From Mycobacterium sp. ST-F2 (GTDB taxonomy: Bacteria; Actinomycetota; Actinomycetes; Mycobacteriales; Mycobacteriaceae), in contig NZ_JMHT01000074.1 in NCBI RefSeq assembly GCF_001905655.1, forward strand, positions 20,282-84,281: a stretch of 64,000 nt of DNA, written 5' to 3'. Below the pieces are notes generated by a model. The model made no database searches. It was not told where the DNA came from and saw only the letters and a list, made by a program, of their open reading frames with translations. Shown here piece after piece: positions 58,312 through 64,000 of this stretch. Both the position numbers and the translations under genes were made by a program. The first letter of the stretch is position 1; the number at the start of each line of letters is the position of its first letter.

Positions 58312-58324
58312 CGGCAGGCCGAGT

Positions 58325-59203
58325 TCAGGCCAGGCCCAGGTCCAGCCAGTCGTCGATCATGAATCGGTCGCCGCGGGCCACGATGGTGGCGCCGCCATGG
58401 CCGGCGTAGTGCGCGGGAACCACAGCCGCCCGTTTCCGGGACGCTTCGGTGAACACCCGCTTGCGGGTGACGGTCGCTTCCGCGGCGTTGACGTCGAACG
58501 CGCACGGATCGTCGGGCCGGGGAATCTGGATGGGGCAGTGCGTCAGGTCGCCGACGAACACGGCGGGCTTGCCGGCGTCCAGCCAGAGCACCGATGATCC
58601 GGGCGTGTGGCCGGGGGCCGGACGCAGCCACACTGACTCGCTCAGCTGGTAGTCGCCGGAGAACTGTTCGGTCTGGTCGGCCACGGGAATGACGCTGTCC
58701 TCGAACACCGTTCGCATCTCGTCGGAGGTCTCGGGGTTGTCGGGGGCGAAGAACCGGTAGTCGGCCTCGGGCATCAGATAGCGGGCGTTGGGGAACGTCG
58801 GCACCCAGGCGCCGTCGACCAGTTGAGTGTTCCAGCCGACGTGGTCGGTGTGCAGGTGCGTGTTGAGGACGACGTCGACGTCTGCCGGCTCGATGCCCGC
58901 GGTCCGCATGTTGTCGAGGAACGGGGTGCTCAGGTGATCCAGCGGCAGCATGTGCGGCCGGTGCCGGTCGTTGCCCGCGCCGGTGTCGATGACGATGGTC
59001 AGGCCGTCGACCTGCAATACCCAGCTCTGAATCGCGATCCGGAACAGGTCGGTCTCGGGGTTCCAGAACCGCGGCGCGAGCAGGTCGGCTTCGGCGTGCC
59101 AGGCCTCCGGCGGCGTCGCCGGCCACAGCGTCGTGGGGATCTGCACCTGGGTTTCCGCGACGCGGGTCAAGGTGGCGTTGCCGAGCCGGATTTGATCCGT
59201 CAT
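58325..59203 (-). CDS. Metallo-beta-lactamase-fold hydrolase
   Basis: A 292-residue hydrolase from ATG 59203. The zinc-binding motif is H116-x-H118-x-D120-H121 (THLHTDHVGWN), with further ligands in PAPGHTPGSSVLWL, FVGDLTHCPIQ and VPAHYAG. The substrate loop and length resemble N-acyl homoserine lactonase/quorum-quenching and related lactonase families rather than beta-lactamases. It is antisense to and downstream of helY with 13 bp between the stops. A lactone or thioester substrate is plausible but not shown. Confidence 0.87.
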   Translation of the reverse strand: MTDQIRLGNATLTRVAETQVQIPTTLWPATPPEAWHAEADLLAPRFWNPETDLFRIAIQSWVLQVDGLTIVIDTGAGNDRHRPHMLPLDHLSTPFLDNMRTAGIEPADVDVVLNTHLHTDHVGWNTQLVDGAWVPTFPNARYLMPEADYRFFAPDNPETSDEMRTVFEDSVIPVADQTEQFSGDYQLSESVWLRPAPGHTPGSSVLWLDAGKPAVFVGDLTHCPIQIPRPDDPCAFDVNAAEATVTRKRVFTEASRKRAAVVPAHYAGHGGATIVARGDRFMIDDWLDLGLA

Positions 59204-59355
59204 ACCGCGAGAGTAAGGCCGAGCGTTCGTCAGCTGAAGGCCAGACACGCGCGCCGCGGAAGACTGTGCAGGTCATCCCCGAACGGTTGCACCGGTAGTG
59301 TGGTTGACCAGCAGCCCGGACGATGTCCGAGTAGTAGAGCACCGAGGAGAGACTG

Positions 59356-60099
59356 ATGAGCGGTCCAGAGGGAACTGATCCGTCACAGCAGTGGCAGGGT
59401 CAGCAGCCCGCTTGGGGTCAGCCGGCGTCCGGCGCCGAGCAGCCGACCACGGCCGCCCCGGCGTGGGGGCAGCAGCCGGCCTACAACCCGGAGCAGTACC
59501 AGCAGCAGTACCCGGGGGTGCAGCCTGGCGCCGCGCAGCCTGGGGCGCAGCAGGTTCCGGGCTACCCGCAACAGCAGTACCCGCAGCAGGGATACCCCCA
59601 GCAGGGCTACCCGCAGGCCGGCGCCTACGGTCAGCCGCAATACGGGCAACCGCAGTACGGCCAGCCCCAGTACGGCCAGCCGGGTCAGTACGGTCAGCCG
59701 CAGTACGGCGAGGCTGCCGTGGGCCAGCAGTTCGACCAGCAGTTCGGCGCGCCGGCGGGTAAGAAGTCGAGCAAGGCGTTGCTGGTCATCGGCGGCGTCG
59801 TGGCGGCGGTCATCGTCGCGGTCGTCGGCGTCCTCGGCTTCCTGTGGCCGGGCTTCTTCGTCACCACCAAGCTCGACATCAACGCCGCGCAGTCCGGCGT
59901 GCAGAAGATCCTGACCGACGAGACCACCGGTTACGGCGCCAAGAACGTCAAGGACGTCAAGTGCAACAACGGCACCGACCCTGAGGTGAAGACCGGGCAG
60001 ACGTTCGACTGCGACGTCAGCATCGACGGCACCAAGCGCACCGTCAAGGTCACCTTCAAGGACGACAAGGGCACCTACGAGGTCGGCCGCCCGAAGTAG
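59356..60099 (+). CDS. DUF4333 membrane protein with a YGQPQ-repeat tail
   Basis: A 247-residue protein. The first 130 residues are disordered Gln/Pro/Tyr/Gly repeats (AYGQPQYGQPQYGQPQYGQ and earlier YPQQGYPQQGYPQ), a membrane helix follows (LLVIGGVVAAVIVAVVGVLG), and the exported C-terminal domain is DUF4333, with paired cysteines in VKDVKCNNG and FDCDVSIDG. This corresponds in position to Rv2091c. The tail is cytoplasmic and may interact with cell-wall or division proteins that share such repeats; the domain faces outward. A hairpin terminator follows. Confidence 0.86.
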   Translation: MSGPEGTDPSQQWQGQQPAWGQPASGAEQPTTAAPAWGQQPAYNPEQYQQQYPGVQPGAAQPGAQQVPGYPQQQYPQQGYPQQGYPQAGAYGQPQYGQPQYGQPQYGQPGQYGQPQYGEAAVGQQFDQQFGAPAGKKSSKALLVIGGVVAAVIVAVVGVLGFLWPGFFVTTKLDINAAQSGVQKILTDETTGYGAKNVKDVKCNNGTDPEVKTGQTFDCDVSIDGTKRTVKVTFKDDKGTYEVGRPK

Positions 60100-60129
60100 T
60101 TCCACTCAACTCTCTCCAGGCCCAGGCCC

Positions 60130-60173
60130 AGGCCGGAACCTCTACGTCACATGTGACACGGGGGTTCCGGCCT
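60130..60173 (+). terminator. Terminator hairpin with an inner GTCACATGTGAC palindrome
   Basis: AGGCCGGAACC at 60130-60140 pairs with GGTTCCGGCCT at 60163-60173. The loop contains a perfect 12-base palindrome (60146-60157) that can form its own stem. It follows the DUF4333 stop by 31 bases, and GAGTCGTTT follows. Confidence 0.75.
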
Positions 60174-60262
60174 GAGTCGTTTATGCCCTCGAGCGTACGG
60201 CTGGATCGCCCCACCGAGCAGATCTGCGATCTGACGGCACACTCGTCGCGTGAACCGGCGGA

Positions 60263-61213
60263 CTACAGCTTGTCGAGGGCCTTCTGCAGCCGCGCGATCG
60301 AATTCGTCACGCCGTACTTGCCGGCCAGCTCGGCCACCCGCTGTGGGTCGCGGGCGACCAGTGGCAGGGCGTCGGACTCGGTCGAGAGGGACACCGGCGC
60401 ATCGGTCGCGACGAGGACGACGGGCAGCGCAGCCGTGATGTAGTCCGCCGCGGCGAGCAGCTTCTTCCGCTGCGCCACAGGCATTTTCGATGTGGGGTCC
60501 TGGGCCGCTGCCTCGATGGCGTTCAGAGAGCCGTACGCCTGCAGCAGCGTCGACGCCGTCTTCTCGCCGATACCGGCGACACCCGGCAGTCCGTCGGATG
60601 CGTCGCCGCGCATGAGGGCGAGCTCGGCGTAGGCGGCGCCGGCACGATCCAGGGGGACACCGTAGGTCTCGGAGACCTCGGCGGGTCCGTAGAGCACGGC
60701 CTTGGCCAGGCCACGGCCGATATAGAACACCCGGATTCCCGGGCCGTCATCGCTGGCCAGCTGCAGCAGGTCGCGGTCGCCGCTGACCACGACCGCGCGG
60801 TCGCGCTGCTCCTGGGTGGCCAGCGTGCCGAGCACGTCGTCGGCCTCGAAACCCGGCGCGCCCGCGGTGGCGATGCCGAACGCGTCGAGCAATTCCATGA
60901 TCATGTCGACCTGGGGTGTCAGGTCGTCGGGCACTTCCTCGACGTCGGGTTCACCGTCGGGATTCTCTTCGAGAACCCGGTGTGCCTTGTACGACGGGAT
61001 CAGGTCGACGCGCCACTGCGGCCGCCAGTCCAGGTCCAGGCACACCACCAGGCGGCCGGGACGGTGCTGGGTGACCAGGGCCGCGATGTTGTCGATGAAG
61101 CCGCGGACCGCGTTGACGGGGCGGCCGTCGGGCGCGGTGATCGAGGACGGCACCCCGAAGTACGAGCGGAACCACATGCTGGCGCCGTCGAGGAGCAGGA
61201 TCGGCTGGGTCAT
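60263..61213 (-). CDS. 5'-3' exonuclease (Pol I N-terminal/flap-nuclease family)
   Basis: A 316-residue stand-alone nuclease equivalent to the N-terminal domain of DNA polymerase I, corresponding to Rv2090. Acidic metal ligands are visible in LVVCLDLDWRPQWR, GFEADDVLGTLA, VVSGDRDLLQLASDDG and GDASDGLPGVAGIGEKTAS, the last being the helix-hairpin-helix DNA-binding motif. It removes flaps and RNA primers. ATG 61213 is preceded three bases upstream by the dispersed 18-bp repeat, which on this strand replaces the usual ribosome binding site area. It diverges from pepE. Confidence 0.92.
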   Translation of the reverse strand: MTQPILLLDGASMWFRSYFGVPSSITAPDGRPVNAVRGFIDNIAALVTQHRPGRLVVCLDLDWRPQWRVDLIPSYKAHRVLEENPDGEPDVEEVPDDLTPQVDMIMELLDAFGIATAGAPGFEADDVLGTLATQEQRDRAVVVSGDRDLLQLASDDGPGIRVFYIGRGLAKAVLYGPAEVSETYGVPLDRAGAAYAELALMRGDASDGLPGVAGIGEKTASTLLQAYGSLNAIEAAAQDPTSKMPVAQRKKLLAAADYITAALPVVLVATDAPVSLSTESDALPLVARDPQRVAELAGKYGVTNSIARLQKALDKL

Positions 61214-61216
61214 GAG

Positions 61217-61234
61217 GCGAGCGAAGCGACGGGG
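61217..61234 (+). repeat. Dispersed repeat GCGAGCGAAGCGACGGGG, copy next to the exonuclease start
   Basis: Identical to copies at 11704, 61284 and 61317. Here it is three bases from the exonuclease ATG, on the non-coding side. Confidence 0.75.
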
Positions 61235-61277
61235 GAGGTTACGGGGATGTCGATCGGCATCGCACTAGCCTATTGGC

Positions 61278-61343
61278 ATGCGGGCGAGCGAAGCGACGGG
61301 GAATGTGAGCATGCGGGCGAGCGAAGCGACGGGGAATGTGACA
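61278..61343 (+). repeat. Two tandem 33-bp units at the pepE start, each with the 18-bp repeat
   Basis: The unit starts with ATG at 61278 and again at 61311, and codes MRASEATGNV(S/T) twice in frame with pepE. The two copies differ only in the last two bases. Slippage or unequal crossing would change the number of start codons. Confidence 0.8.
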
Positions 61344-62471
61344 GCAGCGCGATTCAACACCGACGTCTATGCCGCGCGTCTGCGCTCGGCCGCCGCGGCC
61401 GCCGCGGCCGCGCAGGCCGCCGGTCTGGTCGGGCTGGTCATCACCCCGGGGTATGACCTGCGGTATCTGGTGGGGTCGCGCGCCCAGACCTTCGAGCGGT
61501 TGACGGCGCTCGTGGTGCCTGCCGACGGTTCGACGCCGACGGTCGTGGTGCCGCGGCTGGAGCTGGCATCGCTGAAGGAGTCGGCGATCCTGGAACTGGG
61601 CCTGGCGGTTCAGGATTGGGTCGACGGCGACGACCCCTACGCGCTGGTCGCCGCGGCACTGCCCGGCACCGCGGTCGCGGTCACCGATGCCATGCCTGCC
61701 CTGCACCTGCTGCCGCTGGCGACGGTCCTCGGTGCGGTGCCGGTACTGGCCACCGACGTGCTGCGGCAGTTGCGAATGATCAAGGACCCCAGCGAGATCG
61801 AGGCCCTGACGAAGGCCGGCGCGGCCATCGATCGCGTCCACGCACGGGTGCCCGAATTCCTGGTTCCGGGACGCACCGAGGCCGACGTGTCCGCCGACAT
61901 CGCGGAAGCGATTGTCGCCGAAGGTCATTCGGAGGTGGCGTTCATCATCGTCGGCTCCGGGCCCAACGGGGCCGATCCGCACCACGAATGCTCCGACCGT
62001 GAATTGCAGGTCGGTGACATCATTGTCGTCGACATCGGTGGGCCGGTCGAGCCCGGTTACAACTCCGACTGCACCCGGACCTACAGCATCGGTGAGCCTG
62101 ATCCCGTGGTGGCGCAACAGTATTCGGTGCTGCAGCGGGCGCAGGCGGCAGCCGTGGCGGCGGTCCGGCCCGGGATGACGGCCGAGCAGATCGACGCCGC
62201 GGCGCGCGACGTGCTGGCCGCCGAGGGGCTTGCCGAGGTGTTCGTCCACCGCACCGGCCACGGTATCGGCCTGTCGGTGCACGAGGAGCCGTACATCGTC
62301 GCGGGCAACGCACTGACGCTCGAGCCGGGTATGGCCTTCAGCGTCGAGCCGGGTGTGTACTTCGCGGGGCAGTGGGGCGCCCGGATCGAGGACATCGTCG
62401 TCGTGACCGACGACGGCTGCGTGTCGATGAACAACCAGCCGCACGACCTGGTGGTGGTTCCGGTTCCGTAG
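61338..62471 (+). CDS. pepE: Xaa-Pro dipeptidase (M24 family, PepE/PepQ-like)
   Basis: A creatinase-fold metallopeptidase of 377 residues from GTG 61338. Metal ligands are seen as Asp in VVDIGGPVEPG, Asp in YNSDCTRTYSIG, His in HRTGHGIGLSVHEEPY, and Glu in SVEPGVYF and ARIEDIVVV. It removes N-terminal residues from dipeptides ending in proline. It matches Rv2089c, whose start aligns with VTAARFNTDVY here, so GTG 61338 is my choice. Two in-frame ATGs upstream, 61278 and 61311, come from the 33-bp repeats and would add 20 or 9 residues. The gene may thus have several working starts. It diverges from the exonuclease. Confidence 0.88.
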   Translation: MTAARFNTDVYAARLRSAAAAAAAAQAAGLVGLVITPGYDLRYLVGSRAQTFERLTALVVPADGSTPTVVVPRLELASLKESAILELGLAVQDWVDGDDPYALVAAALPGTAVAVTDAMPALHLLPLATVLGAVPVLATDVLRQLRMIKDPSEIEALTKAGAAIDRVHARVPEFLVPGRTEADVSADIAEAIVAEGHSEVAFIIVGSGPNGADPHHECSDRELQVGDIIVVDIGGPVEPGYNSDCTRTYSIGEPDPVVAQQYSVLQRAQAAAVAAVRPGMTAEQIDAAARDVLAAEGLAEVFVHRTGHGIGLSVHEEPYIVAGNALTLEPGMAFSVEPGVYFAGQWGARIEDIVVVTDDGCVSMNNQPHDLVVVPVP

Positions 62472-62515
62472 CGGGGTTGTTGTCAAGATCGGCTAAGAAA
62501 GCCAAGATCGACGCC

Positions 62516-63859
62516 ATGGCTGAAATCCGCCGTGGCCGCACGGGACGTGCCGCCAAGCTGGCAACCCTTCCCGCTGGGATCGCCGGCCGCGCCGTCCTGG
62601 GCGTCGGCAAGCGTATGGCCGGCAAGTCGAAAGAGGACGTCAACGCCGAGCTGGTCGAGAAGGCCGCCGAGCAACTGTTCCAGGTGCTGGGGGAGCTCAA
62701 GGGCGCCGCAATGAAGCTGGGACAAGCGCTTTCGGTCATGGAGGCCGCCATCCCACCGGCGTACGCGGAGCCGTACCGCGAAGCGCTGACCAAGCTGCAG
62801 AGCGACGCCCCGCCGCTGCCGGCCGAGAAGGTGCACCGCGTGCTCGACGCCCAGATGGGCACCAAATGGCGTGAGCGCTTCCAGTCCTTCGACGACAAGC
62901 CCGTCGCCTCCGCGAGCATCGGCCAGGTCCACAGCGCGGTGTGGAGCGATGGCCGTCGGGTGGCGGTCAAGGTGCAGTACCCCGGCGCGGAGGAGGCGGT
63001 GCGCGCCGACCTCAAGACGCTGCGGATGCTGACGTCGCTGTTCAAGCAGGTGGTGCCGGGCGCCGACGTCAAGAGCATCATCGACGAGCTGATCGAGCGC
63101 ACCGAGGAAGAGCTGAACTACCGCATCGAAGCGGACTATCAGCGTGCCTTCGCCAAGGCTTTTGCGGGCGATCCGCAGTTCTACGTGCCGGCGGTCGTCG
63201 CCTCGGCGCCGAAGGTCGTCATCACCGAGTGGATGGAGGGGCGCAAGCTCTCCGAGATCATCGCCAATGGGACCGAGGACGAGCGCAATCGGTGTGCGCA
63301 CCTGCTGCTCGAGGTGACCATCAGCGCGCCCTACCGCTGCGGGCTGCTGCATGTCGACACCCATCCCGGCAACTTCATGCTGCTCGATGACGGGCGGTTC
63401 GGCGTCATGGATTTCGGTGCCTGCGCGGTCCACGAAGGCGGGCTGCCTCGCGCGACCGGGCCGATCCTGCGGCTCGCGCGCGACGAGAAGTGGGAGGAGA
63501 TGACGACCTACCTGCGGGAGGAGGGCTTCATCCCGGCCGGGGCCACCGTGTCTCACGAGGAGATCAACGCCTACCTGCTGCCGTACATCGAACCGTTGCG
63601 GCACGAGAGCTTCCACTTCAGCCGCAGGTGGCTGCAGGGCATCGCCGCCACGGCGGCAGACATCCGCAGCGAGCAGTTCGCGGCGACCTTCAAGACCAGC
63701 CGCCAGCTGAACCTGCCGCCCAATTACCTGATGATGTTCCGGGTGCTCGGCGGGCTGCTCGGTATCGCCGCACAGCTCGACGCGACCATCAATTACGCCG
63801 AGATCGTCGACAAGTGGGTGCCGGGATTCCGCGAGGACGATGTGGGTTTGGCGCGGTAG
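62516..63859 (+). CDS. ABC1/UbiB-type atypical kinase-like protein
   Basis: A 447-residue protein of the ABC1/ADCK/UbiB family. The KxGQ-like motif is AAMKLGQALSVMEAA near residues 61-75, the A-rich nucleotide loop is VASASIGQV near residue 125, the Lys is in VAVKVQYPG, and the metal-binding Asn-Asp pair is in DTHPGNFMLLDDGRFGVMDFG. UbiB proteins hydrolyse ATP and support quinone or lipid metabolism at membranes. ATG 62516 is used; the frame extends upstream as LLSRSAKKAKID to possible TTG starts at 62477-62480, where relatives of the protein also begin. It follows pepE by 44 bp on the same strand. Confidence 0.86.
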   Translation: MAEIRRGRTGRAAKLATLPAGIAGRAVLGVGKRMAGKSKEDVNAELVEKAAEQLFQVLGELKGAAMKLGQALSVMEAAIPPAYAEPYREALTKLQSDAPPLPAEKVHRVLDAQMGTKWRERFQSFDDKPVASASIGQVHSAVWSDGRRVAVKVQYPGAEEAVRADLKTLRMLTSLFKQVVPGADVKSIIDELIERTEEELNYRIEADYQRAFAKAFAGDPQFYVPAVVASAPKVVITEWMEGRKLSEIIANGTEDERNRCAHLLLEVTISAPYRCGLLHVDTHPGNFMLLDDGRFGVMDFGACAVHEGGLPRATGPILRLARDEKWEEMTTYLREEGFIPAGATVSHEEINAYLLPYIEPLRHESFHFSRRWLQGIAATAADIRSEQFAATFKTSRQLNLPPNYLMMFRVLGGLLGIAAQLDATINYAEIVDKWVPGFREDDVGLAR

Positions 63860-63954
63860 GTCTGGAGCTGCCGCCGAGTGCGTTTGACCTCATTGGTCAC
63901 TTTTGGCACAGGTGTCCCACACTGCAGCAAATTGTCGGTGGGTCGAACTAGTGT

Positions 63955-63981
63955 GGCGCTCCACGGGTTTTCGTGGGCGCC
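63955..63981 (+). terminator. Hairpin terminator after the UbiB-like gene
   Basis: GGCGC-T-CCACG pairs with CGTGG-GCGCC with one bulged T, a GGTTTT-containing loop, then TTTGTG. It lies about 95 bases after the stop. The remaining bases to the window end hold no gene. Confidence 0.65.
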
Positions 63982-64000
63982 TTTGTGCTGTTCAGAGGTA

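Noticed and set aside
59620..59710. Short regularly spaced repeats resembling a small CRISPR array
   Set aside because: The 15-base units are contiguous, without spacers, and code YGQPQ in frame within the DUF4333 protein.

Overview
The window is high-GC DNA from a mycobacterium, most likely an environmental Mycobacterium/Mycolicibacterium rather than the tuberculosis complex. The evidence is the Pup-proteasome locus (mpa, dop, pup, prcB, prcA, pafA, pafB, pafC), two cyclopropane/mycolic acid methyltransferases, an MmpS/MmpL pair, an MTB12-like antigen beside an LppK-like lipoprotein, and core gene order (recB-like, trmI, DUF503, lppK, mpa; and tatA, tatC, helY, DUF4333, exonuclease, pepE) matching what I know of M. 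tuberculosis. I see no rRNA, tRNA, CRISPR array, complete insertion sequence or prophage.

Layout. 0-10 kb is accessory: the first codons of an ArsR regulator, a TetR regulator divergent from a Rieske oxygenase plus NAD(P)-binding oxidoreductase, two tandem mycolate methyltransferases, a geranylgeranyl-reductase-type flavoprotein, an MFS remnant, and an SsuD/SfnB-type organosulfur pair. 9.4-20 kb is core: thioesterase, RecB-like nuclease, TrmI, DUF503, LppK, MTB12-like, then Mpa, a membrane protein, Dop, Pup and the two 20S subunits.

20-50 kb is about 30.8 kb of largely metabolic cargo between prcA and pafA. It holds nearly a whole route from agmatine to succinate, in three blocks: aguB-aguA (agmatine to putrescine) under a TetR with a clean operator; an aldehyde dehydrogenase, copper amine oxidase, UspA protein and permease operon divergent from a PucR regulator (putrescine to GABA); and gabT-gabD followed by a broken NAD-glutamate dehydrogenase. 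Also here are an ATP-grasp enzyme with a histone-like lysine-rich tail overlapping a serine beta-lactamase-fold hydrolase, and a desaturase fused to its own flavin/[2Fe-2S] reductase divergent from an AraC regulator.

At 43-49 kb is the most coherent candidate for an undescribed system. A CsoR-family repressor with two cysteines but no metal-binding histidine (CstR-like) lies in one transcription unit with a sulfide:quinone-oxidoreductase-like flavoprotein, a 49-residue cysteine-rich protein and a DsbA/mycothiol-type protein with a single active-site cysteine. Divergent from it is an mmpS-mmpL pair. Four copies of the palindrome ATACCC-N4-GGGTAT control the locus; one fills the -35/-10 spacer of a good promoter.

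50-64 kb returns to core: TetR/hydrolase pair, PafA, PafB, PafC, TatA, TatC, HelY, MBL hydrolase, DUF4333 protein, 5'-3' exonuclease, Xaa-Pro dipeptidase and an ABC1/UbiB-type kinase-like protein. A short dispersed repeat (GCGAGCGAAGCGACGGGG) occurs near or inside coding starts, and two 12-13 codon mini-ORFs ending in KADRA overlap the starts of pafC and the recB-like gene.
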